DNA from: Tatumella ptyseos ATCC 33301
Lineage (GTDB): Bacteria > Pseudomonadota > Gammaproteobacteria > Enterobacterales > Enterobacteriaceae
Direction of reading: 5' to 3'
Assembly (NCBI RefSeq): GCF_000735525.1
Contig: NZ_JMPR01000041.1
Location: 46,767 to 110,766 of the forward strand
DNA: 64,000 bases
A program made the position numbers and the translations under genes. This document shows, piece after piece, positions 1 to 8,670 of the stretch; within the stretch, counting starts at the first letter, position 1, and every line of letters begins with the position of its first letter. The notes below the pieces were generated by a model that was not told the origin of the DNA, did no database searches, and saw only the letters and a list, made by a program, of their open reading frames with translations.

Positions 1-426
1 GGTGACCAGTAAATGGTTAGCAGCAAGCTCCATAATAATCATGGATAACTGCTCTTCGCTCTGCTGCATAAAGAAAGAGAATTGCGGTAAAGCCAGGCCA
101 TAGCCAATGCTGAGCGACTGACAGATGATAAGCCTGGGTAAACTGTCATCCTGAATATCCAGAAAGCATTTTGCCGTCAGTGAGCTGGCATTGATCTGAG
201 AAATTTCCCCCACCAGCGTCAGCAGGGCTGACGATCTGACTTCCGCACTTACGGTCACCAGGATCACATTATCGATAATGTCCAGTTTTGCATCAAACAC
301 CCCATCAATATTCTGCATTGCAGATAAGTGCAGAGCCTGACAGCTGCCACATTCAAACCAGTCAATCGTGGTTTTGTCCATCCAGTCGCGCAGCATTTCA
401 AGGTCAGGTGTGACAAGAGCGTCCAT
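1..426 (-). CDS. ybjN: YbjN family protein, C-terminus cut by window edge
   Basis: Reading the minus strand from an ATG at 426 gives 142 codons with no stop before the window edge. The translation follows E. coli YbjN (158 aa) along its whole visible length, including the Phe-Glu-Cys stretch near the start, the segment around QNIDGVFDAKLDIIDN and the QSEEQLSMII region. YbjN is a small cytoplasmic protein with a type III secretion chaperone-like fold; its exact role is unsettled, although it affects motility and stress behaviour in E. coli. A second ATG lies directly upstream at 429; 426 matches the E. coli start and has a GGA about 9 nt upstream. In E. coli rimK lies between nfsA and ybjN; here it is absent. 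Confidence 0.93.
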   Translation of the reverse strand, partial: MDALVTPDLEMLRDWMDKTTIDWFECGSCQALHLSAMQNIDGVFDAKLDIIDNVILVTVSAEVRSSALLTLVGEISQINASSLTAKCFLDIQDDSLPRLIICQSLSIGYGLALPQFSFFMQQSEEQLSMIIMELAANHLLVT

Positions 427-589
427 CATTTTTTTCCGGCTTAATCATCAGGCGCAACAGATTACGCAAAAAAACCCTGCAACGCCATGACCGGTGCATA
501 ATTTCGTAGCCGCAGACCACAACAGTTATCCTTGTTGTGATCGTTAGCACCCGGAGATAGTCTTCAGGACGGAACGGATGGGTCACACC

Positions 590-1312
590 TTAACGTGTTG
601 CCCAGCCTTGCTGGTGCAGGAAATCCAGCATAAATGGCCGGTTCTCTTTGACAAGCATACGCTGGATCATCTCGCTCCAGCTTTCCTGACGGCTATTACT
701 GCCCCGCTGCTGATAATATTCCCGAATATGCTGGTCATAACCGGCCAGCACCTGACTATCCATAGGCTGATAACTGTTTTCATGCACCAGCAGGCTCAGT
801 GGTAACCGGGGTTTTACCTCCGGGTCGGCGTCCGGCCAGCCGAGGCATAGCCCGAACAGAGGCAGTACGAAACGCGGTAATGAGAGTAGTTCGGTCACTT
901 CATGGGGATGATTACGTAAGCCGCCGATAAAGACCCCCCCCAATCCCAATGACTCCGCAGCCACCATCGCATTCTGTGCCATGAGTGACGTATCCACACA
1001 CCCCAGCAGTAACTGCTCGGCAAGCCCTAACCCGGCCTCAGGGCAAATCTGCTGGTGGCGGTTAAAGTCGGCACAAAAGACCCAAAACTCCGCAGCTTCG
1101 CGGACCCAGGGCTGAGGGCCTGCCAGTTCTGACAAACGGCTACGCTTTTGCGGATCTGTCACCCGGATAATAGATGAGCACTGTAAAAAGCTGGAAGTGG
1201 AGGCGGACCTGGCTGCAGCCAGAATAGCATGACGCTCTTCATCGCTGATCTGACGGTCAGTAAACGCCCTGATTGAACGATGACGGCGTAACAGGTCGAT
1301 CGTCGGGGTCAT
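590..1312 (-). CDS. nfsA: Oxygen-insensitive NADPH nitroreductase NfsA
   Basis: The 240-aa product matches E. coli NfsA (240 aa) end to end. It is a cytoplasmic FMN flavoprotein that reduces nitroaromatics and quinones in two-electron steps using NADPH. Visible family features are the N-terminal His-Arg-Ser-Ile-Arg FMN-binding stretch (residues 11-15), the SSSIIRV region that contacts flavin phosphate, and the C-terminal RGSN segment used for NADPH. It lies downstream of ybjC on the same strand (35 bp gap), as in E. coli, so the two probably form an operon. In E. coli this operon belongs to the SoxRS/MarA regulon; I did not find a convincing mar/sox box here. Confidence 0.97.
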   Translation of the reverse strand: MTPTIDLLRRHRSIRAFTDRQISDEERHAILAAARSASTSSFLQCSSIIRVTDPQKRSRLSELAGPQPWVREAAEFWVFCADFNRHQQICPEAGLGLAEQLLLGCVDTSLMAQNAMVAAESLGLGGVFIGGLRNHPHEVTELLSLPRFVLPLFGLCLGWPDADPEVKPRLPLSLLVHENSYQPMDSQVLAGYDQHIREYYQQRGSNSRQESWSEMIQRMLVKENRPFMLDFLHQQGWATR

Positions 1313-1346
1313 AAGGATCTCCTTCGTGTTGCAGTTAGAGGTTACG

Positions 1347-1586
1347 TTATTTCTTTGCCGGTGAACCTGTCAATATAGCCCTGAGCGTCCGGTACCCCAG
1401 AGTTATCACGGCCGGCAGGATAAGCAGGATGCCGACTGTCAGGATGATTTTTGCCAGTCTCTGGCTGTCTTCCACACCGGGCAGACGACCGGTGCAGTTA
1501 ATCAGCACTATCGACAACAGCACCAGAATCCCTCCGGCAAGCTCGGTAATAATCAGGTATCGCGGCAATCGTGTAGTATCAGACAT
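1347..1586 (-). CDS. ybjC: YbjC family small membrane protein (DUF1418)
   Basis: A 79-aa protein with two predicted membrane helices (about residues 11-30 and 44-68) separated by a short polar stretch and ending in a basic tail. E. coli YbjC (95 aa) has the same layout and position, divergent from grxA and upstream of nfsA. Sequence similarity is modest apart from the LP...ILMxLPAxV hydrophobic pattern, so the name rests on both sequence and synteny. It has no known biochemical function. It is slightly shorter than E. coli YbjC because the charged C-terminal tail is missing. Confidence 0.85.
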   Translation of the reverse strand: MSDTTRLPRYLIITELAGGILVLLSIVLINCTGRLPGVEDSQRLAKIILTVGILLILPAVITLGYRTLRAILTGSPAKK

Positions 1587-1753
1587 CTCATTATATTCCT
1601 GTTAACCGGGTGTGCGCCCGACATAGCCAGTCGTTCCTGATTGATAGTAACATTCATAGCAACAGGGATTTCCTGTTTTCCTTTCACCCTGAAGACAGGC
1701 ATCATAGCGCTTTGTTATATGTTCTGTTTCTATGAATCGCTCAGGAGAGTGCT

Positions 1754-2017
1754 ATGTTCGCTGTTATTTTTGGTCGTCCGGGCTGCCCTTATTGTGTTCG
1801 CGCTAAAGACCTTGCCGAAAAATTAACCGAAGATCGCGAAGACTTCAGCTACCGCTATATCGATATTCATGCGGAAGGTATCACTAAAGCTGACCTGGAA
1901 AAAACGGTCGGTAAACCTGTAGAAACCGTACCGCAGATTTTCCTCGATCAGCAACATGTGGGCGGATTTACCGAATTTGAAGCCTATGCCAAAGAGCATC
2001 TGGGTCTGTTTCAGTAA
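1754..2017 (+). CDS. grxA: Glutaredoxin 1
   Basis: An 87-aa thioredoxin-fold protein with the glutaredoxin active site CPYC at residues 11-14, the cis-proline TVPQIF segment and the GG glutathione-binding turn near residue 70. It closely matches E. coli GrxA (85 aa). It uses glutathione to reduce ribonucleotide reductase, PAPS reductase and oxidised OxyR in the cytoplasm. A GGAG precedes the ATG. It is divergent from ybjC, as in E. coli. The E. coli gene is OxyR-activated; scattered ATAG/CTAT elements occur in the 167-bp upstream gap but not with clean OxyR spacing. Confidence 0.98.
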   Translation: MFAVIFGRPGCPYCVRAKDLAEKLTEDREDFSYRYIDIHAEGITKADLEKTVGKPVETVPQIFLDQQHVGGFTEFEAYAKEHLGLFQ

Positions 2018-2030
2018 TCTCTCTGCAGTA

Positions 2031-2053
2031 TGCGCGCCGCTTCTCCGGCGCGT
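2031..2053 (+). terminator. Possible terminator after grxA
   Basis: A GC-rich hairpin begins 14 nt after the grxA stop: CGCGCCG pairs with CGGCGCG around a short loop. No T-run follows directly (a T-tract appears about 15 nt later), so the call is tentative. Confidence 0.4.
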
Positions 2054-2198
2054 AATTCCCTCCCGCTGTTTTTTTCACGTTCCCGCCGTAGTCTGTTACA
2101 GAAAATATGTTTAGAATGCTGACCTTAGATCTGCCGCTGAGCGCCAGTGTTCAGAGGTATTTACTCATCTCGTTCCTTTGCGGATAAGAAGCCAATTT

Positions 2199-3884
2199 GT
2201 GAATATTAACGTCGCCAACCTCCTGAGTTCCAATGACGTTTTGTTGTTATTTGTCGTCCTTTCTCTCGGGCTATGCCTGGGTAAACTCCGCCTCGGCAGT
2301 ATCCAGATAGGCAGCTCTATCGGTGTGCTGGTCATGTCTTTACTTCTCGGACAACAACACTTTTCGATTAATACCGATGCACTGAGCCTGGGCTTTATGC
2401 TGTTTATCTTCTGTGTCGGAGTAGAAGCCGGGCCTAACTTCTTTTCTATCTTTTTCCGTGACGGAAAAAACTACTTTATGCTGGCCATGGTCATGGTGGT
2501 CACGGCACTGGTACTGGCGCTGGGCCTTGGCCGGTTATTCCATTGGGATATCGGGCTGACGGCAGGTATGCTCGCAGGCTCGATGACCTCGACACCGGTA
2601 CTGGTTGGTGCCGGGGATACACTACGACAGAGTGTTACGGATGCCAGTAAGCTGAATCTGATGCAGGATCACCTGAGCCTGGGATATGCCCTGACTTATC
2701 TGGTCGGGCTGGTCAGCCTTATTCTGGGGGCCCGCTACCTGCCGCGGTTACAGCATCAGGATTTACCCACCAGCGCACAGCAGATTGCCCGCGAACGCGG
2801 ACTGGATGCAGACAGCCAGCGTAAAGTTTTTTTACCGGTAATACGTGCTTATCGCGTAGGTCAGGAGCTGGTGGAATGGACCGGCGGTAAGAACCTCCGG
2901 GAACTGGGGATTTACCGGCATACCGGATGCTATATAGAGCGGATACGTCGCAACGGTATTTTGGCCAGCCCCGACGGCGATGCGGTACTGCAGCAAGGCG
3001 ACGATATCTCGTTGGTGGGTTATCCTGATGCTCATGCGAGGCTGGACCCCAGCTTCCGCCACGGCAAGGAAGTGTTCGATCGCGATTTACTCGATATGCG
3101 TATTGTGACCGAAGAAATTGTGGTGAAGAACCATAATGCTGTGAATAAAAGGCTGGGTAAATTACGGCTGACGGATCATGGCTGTTTCCTTAACCGCGTG
3201 ATCCGCAACCAGATCGAAATGCCGATTGATGATGAAATCGTTCTGAACAAAGGCGATATCCTGCAGGTAAGTGGCGAAGCAAAACGTGTAAAAAGTATTG
3301 CTGATCGGATTGGCTTTATCGCCATCCATAGTCAGGTGACCGATTTGCTGGCGTTCTGTGCCTTTTTTATCGTCGGTCTGATGATAGGAATGATCACTTT
3401 TCAGTTCAGTAATTTTAATGTCAGTATCGGTAACGCAGCCGGATTATTATTTTCAGGTATCATGCTGGGCTTTTTACGGGCTAACCACCCGACCTTCGGT
3501 TATATCCCTCAGGGCGCCTTAACTATGGTAAAAGAGTTTGGGCTGATGGTCTTTATGGCTGGCGTCGGACTCAGTGCCGGTAGCGGAATTAATCAGGGGT
3601 TAGGCAGAGACGGCCTGGAAATGCTTGCCTGCGGTTTGCTGGTCAGCCTTATTCCGGTGGTTATCACTTACCTGGTGGGGGCTTATCTTCTGCGGATGAA
3701 CAGAGCCATGTTGTTTGGTGCATTAATGGGGGCAAGAACCTGTGCACCGGCCATGGAAATTATTTCTGATACCGCACGCAGTAGTATTCCGGCCCTCGGA
3801 TACGCCGGAACCTATGCTATCGCTAACGTATTACTGACCCTTGCAGGGACACTGATAGTGCTTATCTGGCCACTGATCAACTGA
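2199..3884 (+). CDS. ybjL: YbjL putative transporter (AspT/AAE family)
   Basis: The product (561 aa from the GTG at 2199) has exactly the length of E. coli YbjL and aligns throughout. It has an N-terminal membrane bundle, two cytoplasmic TrkA-C/RCK-C domains (about residues 200-290 and 295-375) and a second membrane bundle. This is the aspartate:alanine exchanger family layout, but the substrate of YbjL is not known. I chose GTG 2199 over the in-frame TTG at 2178 because the translation then starts at the E. coli start and an AAGAAG ribosome site lies about 8 nt upstream. In E. coli ybjM lies between grxA and ybjL and the sRNA gene rybB follows; neither is visible here. Confidence 0.95.
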   Translation: MNINVANLLSSNDVLLLFVVLSLGLCLGKLRLGSIQIGSSIGVLVMSLLLGQQHFSINTDALSLGFMLFIFCVGVEAGPNFFSIFFRDGKNYFMLAMVMVVTALVLALGLGRLFHWDIGLTAGMLAGSMTSTPVLVGAGDTLRQSVTDASKLNLMQDHLSLGYALTYLVGLVSLILGARYLPRLQHQDLPTSAQQIARERGLDADSQRKVFLPVIRAYRVGQELVEWTGGKNLRELGIYRHTGCYIERIRRNGILASPDGDAVLQQGDDISLVGYPDAHARLDPSFRHGKEVFDRDLLDMRIVTEEIVVKNHNAVNKRLGKLRLTDHGCFLNRVIRNQIEMPIDDEIVLNKGDILQVSGEAKRVKSIADRIGFIAIHSQVTDLLAFCAFFIVGLMIGMITFQFSNFNVSIGNAAGLLFSGIMLGFLRANHPTFGYIPQGALTMVKEFGLMVFMAGVGLSAGSGINQGLGRDGLEMLACGLLVSLIPVVITYLVGAYLLRMNRAMLFGALMGARTCAPAMEIISDTARSSIPALGYAGTYAIANVLLTLAGTLIVLIWPLIN

Positions 3885-3910
3885 CGGCCATGCTTCCGCT
3901 TAACGTATTC

Positions 3911-3945
3911 AGGCACCCTGTTTCACTTAGGGTGCCTTTATTTTT
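3911..3945 (+). terminator. Rho-independent terminator after ybjL
   Basis: A perfect 9-bp stem (AGGCACCCT with AGGGTGCCT) and a 9-nt loop are followed by TTATTTTT, 27 nt after the ybjL stop. This is a textbook intrinsic terminator. Confidence 0.9.
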
Positions 3946-4099
3946 CCTGAGCCTTCAGCCCTTAACCAACTGTTTTCCTGAGTTTTTATATCTTTCAGGA
4001 CAGCGACTTGTTAACGCTTTGTGCGCTGAGGATGTTAACGCACAGATACACAAGAAATAAGAACCGGATTATTTACTTTTTATGACGTTGTTTTATGCT

Positions 4100-4116
4100 G
4101 TTAAGCTAATCTTAAG
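4100..4116 (+). promoter_or_regulatory. BasR (PmrA) box at the ybjG promoter
   Basis: Positions 4100-4116 read GTTAAG, five bases, CTTAAG. The known PmrA/BasR box is YTTAAK-N5-YTTAAK, so only the first base deviates. A plausible -10 (TATGCT, 4127-4132) lies 17 bp beyond the hexamer that the box overlaps, which is the usual geometry for PmrA-activated promoters. ybjG is a member of the PmrA/BasR regulon in E. coli and Salmonella. Confidence 0.7.
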
Positions 4117-4126
4117 CTATTCACAG

Positions 4127-4132
4127 TATGCT
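4127..4132 (+). promoter_or_regulatory. Predicted -10 element of ybjG
   Basis: TATGCT sits downstream of the BasR-type box with no good -35 hexamer, consistent with activator dependence. Transcription would start near 4139, giving a leader of about 70 nt before the ybjG ATG at 4211. Confidence 0.45.
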
Positions 4133-4210
4133 TGACGTCAATTTAAGATAAATTGCCCGCGCTGAAGAATGTGATACCGCGTTGACTGCCCATAAGGATC
4201 GCACAAAACA

Positions 4211-4816
4211 ATGGAACACCTGAATCACATCCTGTTTCTATGGATTAATGCCACACCGGACTCCCCCCACGGACTTATTCAACTGGCACTGTTCTTCGCC
4301 AAAGACCTGATAGCTATTGTACCGCTACTGATCATTGCCTTGTGGTTATGGGGGCCGGACAGCCAGGTCACCCAACAACGGATATTGGTACTGAAAACCG
4401 GAACAGCCCTGATCTACGCATTAGCCATAGCGACAGTGGTCGCGTTTATTTATCCTCATCCCCGGCCTTTCGCCGTCGGACTGGGCTATCAGTTTCTCAG
4501 TCACAGTGCGGACGACTCCTACCCCAGTGATCACGGCACCACTATATTCACCTTTGCCCTGGCATTTATTTTCTGGCACAGACTTTGGTCAGGGATTGTG
4601 TTAATGGCGATCGGTATCGCAATCGCATGGTCGCGGGTTTATCTGGGAGTTCACTGGCCGATGGACATGCTGGGAGGATTTCTGGTCGGAATGCTCGGTT
4701 GTCTGGCATCACAGCTGGGCTGGGGTGTTTACGGCGAACGTTTCCTGTCTTTGACCAGCGATATTTATCACCTTGTCTTCGGTCCGTTAATTAAGAAAGG
4801 CTGGGTACGTCACTGA
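4211..4816 (+). CDS. ybjG: Undecaprenyl-diphosphatase (PAP2 family)
   Basis: A 201-aa inner-membrane phosphatase matching E. coli YbjG (198 aa). It dephosphorylates undecaprenyl pyrophosphate to recycle the lipid carrier for peptidoglycan and O-antigen synthesis. All three PAP2 motifs are present: the PHPRPF motif, the PSDHGT motif with catalytic His, and SRVYLGVHWPMD with the second His and Asp. Five or six hydrophobic helices surround them. It stands alone, convergent with dacC. An AAGGA sequence lies about 12 nt before the ATG. Regulation by BasRS is suggested by the upstream box. Confidence 0.96.
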   Translation: MEHLNHILFLWINATPDSPHGLIQLALFFAKDLIAIVPLLIIALWLWGPDSQVTQQRILVLKTGTALIYALAIATVVAFIYPHPRPFAVGLGYQFLSHSADDSYPSDHGTTIFTFALAFIFWHRLWSGIVLMAIGIAIAWSRVYLGVHWPMDMLGGFLVGMLGCLASQLGWGVYGERFLSLTSDIYHLVFGPLIKKGWVRH

Positions 4817-4820
4817 TAAC

Positions 4821-4854
4821 CTGGCCGGCCGACGGTAAAACGTCGCCCGGCCAG
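4821..4854. terminator. Probable bidirectional terminator between ybjG and dacC
   Basis: The 43-bp gap between the convergent genes holds a long hairpin: CTGGCCGG plus CGACG pair with CGTCG plus CCGGCCAG across a C/C mismatch, with loop GTAAAA. There is no clear T-run on either side. Confidence 0.5.
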
Positions 4855-4859
4855 TGGGT

Positions 4860-6059
4860 TTAGCCAAACCAGCGTTTGAACAGCGTATTGAGCTGCAGAC
4901 TGATAAAGTCCCAGATACGGCTGACAAAGCCGCCCTCTTTGACCTCATCCATCACTACCAGTGATTTCTGATCAATCGTTTTACCATTCAGCAGAAAATT
5001 AACCGTACCCACCACCTGCCCGCGGGCCAGCGGCGCTTCCAGTACCGGTGAGTTAAGCGTATAAGATGCTTTAAGGTTGTTGATCTGCCCACGGGGAATA
5101 GTCACGGCCGTGTTATTGATCACACCCAGATTAACCATTCGATTATCACCGTACCAGACCCGTTTCTGCACAAAAGGTTGATCAGACTTTAGCGGAGAGA
5201 CGGTTTCATAAGAACGGAATCCCCAGTTAAGTAATTTCTCACTTTCACGGAAGCGGCTTGCATCAGTTTTCGCGCCCAGCACCACCGAAATCAGCCGCAT
5301 ATCACCGGCGGTAGCAGAAGCGACAAGGTTATTGCCGGCACCAGAGGTATAACCTGTTTTGATCCCATCAACATGCAGATCGGTGCTCCACAACAGGCGA
5401 TTCCGGTTAGGCTGGCGAATATTATTAAACGTGAATTCTTTTTCCTGATTTAACGCATACTCCTGAGGAACATCACGGATCAACGCCTGACCGATTAACG
5501 CCATATCCCGGGCAGTGCTGTACTGGCCGGGTTCATCGAGTCCGTGCACCGTGGAGAAATGAGTATTCTGCAGTCCCAGTCGTTTGGCATAGTTATTCAT
5601 CAGGTCAATAAATGCCCCCTGACTTCCTGCAACGTAGTCCGCCAGCGCGATACAGGCATCATTCCCTGACTGGATAACAATTCCCTTGTTCAGGTCGGAG
5701 ACAGAGACCTGATCGCCGGGTTTCAGGAACATCAGTGACGAACCGCGCAACTGAGGATTCCCCGTTGCCCAGGCATCCTGGCCGATAGAGACCATATCGG
5801 TGGATTTAATTTTGCCGTCTTTCAATGCCTGACCGACCACATAACTGGTCATCATTTTGGTGAGACTGGCCGGATCCAGTCTGTCGTCAGCATGTGATTC
5901 AGCAAGAACTTTACCGCTGGCATAATCCATCAGGATCCATGCTTTGGCGTCTAAGACGGGGGCATCTGAGGGTTGTGCAGCGTAGCCCACTACCGGTGCC
6001 AGCAGCAGCGCAACGATCACCGCACGGGATCGGGAAAAGTGACGAGTGTGATGTACCAT
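4860..6059 (-). CDS. dacC: D-alanyl-D-alanine carboxypeptidase (PBP6)
   Basis: The 399-aa product matches E. coli DacC/PBP6 (400 aa). It trims the terminal D-Ala from peptidoglycan pentapeptides in the periplasm. A basic N-terminus and hydrophobic core form a signal peptide with likely cleavage after the Ala-Ala at 27-28. The penicillin-binding triad is present: S65-x-x-K68, a Ser-Gly-Asn motif and a Lys-Thr-Gly motif. The C-terminal amphipathic anchor ends in KRWFG. AAGGA precedes the ATG by about 10 nt. In E. coli deoR and many other genes separate ybjG and dacC; here they are direct neighbours. Confidence 0.97.
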   Translation of the reverse strand: MVHHTRHFSRSRAVIVALLLAPVVGYAAQPSDAPVLDAKAWILMDYASGKVLAESHADDRLDPASLTKMMTSYVVGQALKDGKIKSTDMVSIGQDAWATGNPQLRGSSLMFLKPGDQVSVSDLNKGIVIQSGNDACIALADYVAGSQGAFIDLMNNYAKRLGLQNTHFSTVHGLDEPGQYSTARDMALIGQALIRDVPQEYALNQEKEFTFNNIRQPNRNRLLWSTDLHVDGIKTGYTSGAGNNLVASATAGDMRLISVVLGAKTDASRFRESEKLLNWGFRSYETVSPLKSDQPFVQKRVWYGDNRMVNLGVINNTAVTIPRGQINNLKASYTLNSPVLEAPLARGQVVGTVNFLLNGKTIDQKSLVVMDEVKEGGFVSRIWDFISLQLNTLFKRWFG

Positions 6060-6622
6060 TAACAGTCCGTCCTTGTTTGCTCAAAAAATATAACGTATAT
6101 ACAGGTGACTGAACTGACCTTCGCAACCGGAACCCCAATGTTGTTAAACCGGTAAGACACTCACCAGGAGGCAAAGGCTCCTGGTCATAGCAGTGACAGG
6201 CGCCTTGCAGAACGGTGCAGATTGACAATTTAATCTACTGATTTCGTTCCCGATACTATCAATAGCATAAGCACCCCTTCGTTGTATACTTCACCCTCTT
6301 TATTTACTTTTCACAGTGTTTCTGAGTCACACTTTAGCCGGAAAGCGCCTCAACACCCGGCAGCTTAAGGCACTAAAGGCCCCGGTATAACGTGCGCCGG
6401 GCCACTTTATCGGGTCACCGGGGTCGCTCTGACGCAAGCAGGGCCCCGGTCAGGAAGCCCTCAGGAATGCCGGGGCTATCCGCTATCCGCCCCGCCTGCC
6501 GGTACTTTTTTTGGGCCGGACGGACAGTTAACATGCTATTCTCTCTCTTAATTCTGTTCTGATCGGCATATGACCCCGCATAGGCCGATGCTCTGATAGC
6601 ACTCACTAAGGCAGGAGCCACT
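6060..6622. other. 563-bp intergenic region between dacC and moeA
   Basis: No gene is supported here. It must hold the divergent promoters of dacC and moeA. It contains a perfect 8-bp hairpin at 6163-6185 (ACCAGGAG with CTCCTGGT) and, between about 6370 and 6480, several GC-rich inverted repeats built from CCGG/GGCC blocks. In E. coli the iaaA-gsiABCD genes lie upstream of moeA; no remnant is recognisable. Confidence 0.6.
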
Positions 6623-7861
6623 ATGGAACCTTTTACATCCGGACTTATTTCTCCGGAAGAAGCATTACAACTCATTCAACGCCCCCTGAGCCCGATACAT
6701 GACAAAGTCAGTCTTGCACTGAAGGATGCCACGGGACGTATCACCGCCGGACCGGTGATCTCTCCGATTGCGGTGCCCGGTTTTGATAATTCCGCAATGG
6801 ATGGTTATGCCGTCCGCCTGTCTGACCTGGTGCTGCCTGAAACCCCGCTGTCCGTGGCCGGTAAAGCGCTGGCGGGTAAACCCTTTACCGGGGATTGGCC
6901 ACAAGGCAGCGTTATCCGGATCATGACCGGTGCACCGGTACCGCCGGGAACCGATGCCGTCGTGATGCAGGAACAGACCGAAACCCGTGAAGAAGGTATC
7001 ATTATCACTGCCGATGTTGCCGCAGGACAAAATATCCGCAGGGCCGGTGAAGATATTCAGGCCGGGCAACCGGTGCTGGATGCAGGCATCCGGCTGGGAG
7101 TTTCGTCCCTTCCGTTGCTGGCCTCACTGGGGATCGCCGAAATCAGCGTTCTGCGCCGGATCCGTGTGGCGATTTTTTCTACCGGAGATGAACTGGTCCC
7201 GGTCGGTGAACCTTTACAGGAAGGACAGATTTATGACACGAACCGGTTTGCCATCCGCCTGATGCTTGAAAAAATGGGCTGTGAGGTTGTGGATTTAGGC
7301 ATCATTGCCGACGATCCGCAATTACTCCGTCAGGCCTTCGAAGAAGCGGATCGTCAGGCGGACGTTGTTATTAGTACCGGGGGCGTATCGGTCGGTGAAG
7401 CCGACTATACACGGGATATGCTGGAGGCCCTGGGCTCCGTCACCTTCTGGAAGCTGGCGATGAAACCAGGCAAACCTTTTGCTTTCGGCCGCCTGTCGGA
7501 AAGCTGGTTTTGTGGTCTGCCCGGTAACCCGGTGTCTGCCGTGGTTACCTTCTATCAGCTGGTTCAGCCCATGTTAAATACCCTGATGGGCCTGAAGAAC
7601 CACGAGTCCGGGACTTCGTTACAGGCAACTGCCGGGCGATTTATCCGCAAGACCCCGGGCCGGATGGATTTTCAGCGCGGACATTACTCCAGTGATGCTG
7701 AGGGTCGGTTACAGGTTGTTCCTGCCGGACATCAGGGGTCACATGTGTTCAGTTCATTTATGAAGGCCAACTGTTTTATTGTGCTTGAACGTGAATGCGC
7801 CGATGTTCAGCCCGGGGAAACCGTGTCGATTGAACCTTTTAATTACCTGCTGGACGACTGA
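6623..7861 (+). CDS. moeA: Molybdopterin molybdenumtransferase MoeA
   Basis: The 412-aa product matches E. coli MoeA (411 aa). It inserts molybdate into adenylylated molybdopterin, the last step of molybdenum cofactor synthesis, in the cytoplasm. The MoCF-binding domain shows the STGDEL motif near residue 187 and the GLPGNPVS motif near residue 298; the N-terminal linker domain carries the NSAMDGYA signature. AGGAG lies 6 nt before the ATG. moeB starts on the base after the moeA stop, so the two are translationally linked as in E. coli. Confidence 0.98.
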   Translation: MEPFTSGLISPEEALQLIQRPLSPIHDKVSLALKDATGRITAGPVISPIAVPGFDNSAMDGYAVRLSDLVLPETPLSVAGKALAGKPFTGDWPQGSVIRIMTGAPVPPGTDAVVMQEQTETREEGIIITADVAAGQNIRRAGEDIQAGQPVLDAGIRLGVSSLPLLASLGIAEISVLRRIRVAIFSTGDELVPVGEPLQEGQIYDTNRFAIRLMLEKMGCEVVDLGIIADDPQLLRQAFEEADRQADVVISTGGVSVGEADYTRDMLEALGSVTFWKLAMKPGKPFAFGRLSESWFCGLPGNPVSAVVTFYQLVQPMLNTLMGLKNHESGTSLQATAGRFIRKTPGRMDFQRGHYSSDAEGRLQVVPAGHQGSHVFSSFMKANCFIVLERECADVQPGETVSIEPFNYLLDD

Positions 7862-8623
7862 ATGGACGGGACTCTCAGCGATGAAGAAATCCTCCGCTAC
7901 AACCGGCAAATCGTACTGAAAGATTTCGACTTCGAGCGACAGGAGCAGTTAAAAACCTCACGGGTTCTGATTGCCGGACTGGGTGGTTTAGGCTGCGCCG
8001 TTGCCCCTTACCTGGTCGCTGCAGGAGTCGGCGAAATGACATTATGTGACTTTGATACTGTCTCAGTATCTAATCTGCAACGACAGATCCTGCATAATGA
8101 TGAAACGCTGGGGATGCCCAAAACGGCCTCAGCGCTTCTTGCACTGGAAAAGCTGAATCCCTTTGTCCGGCTCATTGCAGATAATCAGGCCTTAGCAGAA
8201 GAGAATGCCGATGAGCAGGTAAAACATCAACATGCTGTTGTGGATTGCAGTGATAATGTTGCGACCCGTGAACTCCTGAACCGTATCTGTTATCGCCATA
8301 AAGTCCCATTGATTTCAGGCGCGGCGATCCGTATGGAGGGTCAGCTTTCGGTGTTCCGCTGGCACGACGATGAGCCGTGTTATCGCTGTATCAGTCGTTT
8401 ATTTGGCGATCAGGGGCTTAGCTGTGTCGAAGCCGGGGTAATGGCTCCGCTGGTGGGGATGATAGGTACGTTGCAGGCCATGGAAACACTGAAGGTCCTG
8501 ACCGGCTACGGGGAAAGCCCGCGGGGCAAGCTACTGCTGATTGACGCCATGGTAACCCGTTTCAGGGAGTTCCGGGTCCCCCGGGATCCGCACTGTGAGG
8601 TCTGCGGCACCAAATCCGCATAA
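7862..8623 (+). CDS. moeB: Molybdopterin-synthase adenylyltransferase MoeB
   Basis: A 253-aa E1-like enzyme that adenylates the C-terminal Gly-Gly of MoaD (encoded here at 37305-37550), so that MoaD can be thiolated. It has the nucleotide-binding GLGGLG near residue 40 and two zinc CxxC pairs (about residues 173-176 and 244-247), both expected for MoeB. It forms an operon with moeA, with no gap, and is followed by a strong hairpin terminator. Confidence 0.97.
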   Translation: MDGTLSDEEILRYNRQIVLKDFDFERQEQLKTSRVLIAGLGGLGCAVAPYLVAAGVGEMTLCDFDTVSVSNLQRQILHNDETLGMPKTASALLALEKLNPFVRLIADNQALAEENADEQVKHQHAVVDCSDNVATRELLNRICYRHKVPLISGAAIRMEGQLSVFRWHDDEPCYRCISRLFGDQGLSCVEAGVMAPLVGMIGTLQAMETLKVLTGYGESPRGKLLLIDAMVTRFREFRVPRDPHCEVCGTKSA

Positions 8624-8624
8624 A

Positions 8625-8657
8625 AAAACGGTTGTCTGTACACAGACAACCGTTTTC
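8625..8657. terminator. Bidirectional terminator between moeB and ybiT
   Basis: A perfect stem ACGGTTGTCTG/CAGACAACCGT is flanked by A-run and T-run (AAAAAA before, TTTT after), so it can end both moeB on the plus strand and ybiT on the minus strand. Confidence 0.93.
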
Positions 8658-8670
8658 ACATTACAGACGT

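Noticed and set aside
404-586. A 60-codon minus-strand frame between nfsA and ybjN
   Set aside because: It overlaps the ybjN start, has odd Arg/Cys/His-rich composition and no ribosome site, and resembles no known protein. It is probably chance sequence left after rimK loss.
1587-1753. OxyR site upstream of grxA
   Set aside because: ATAG and CTAT elements occur but not at the regular spacing of an OxyR site; I cannot define a box.
3885-4099. The rybB sRNA gene, which lies by ybjL in E. coli
   Set aside because: The expected RybB 5' end and its terminator stem were not seen. Only the ybjL terminator is there.
5911-6228. A 105-codon minus-strand frame overlapping the start of dacC
   Set aside because: It is a shifted frame of the dacC signal region plus leader, without a ribosome site.
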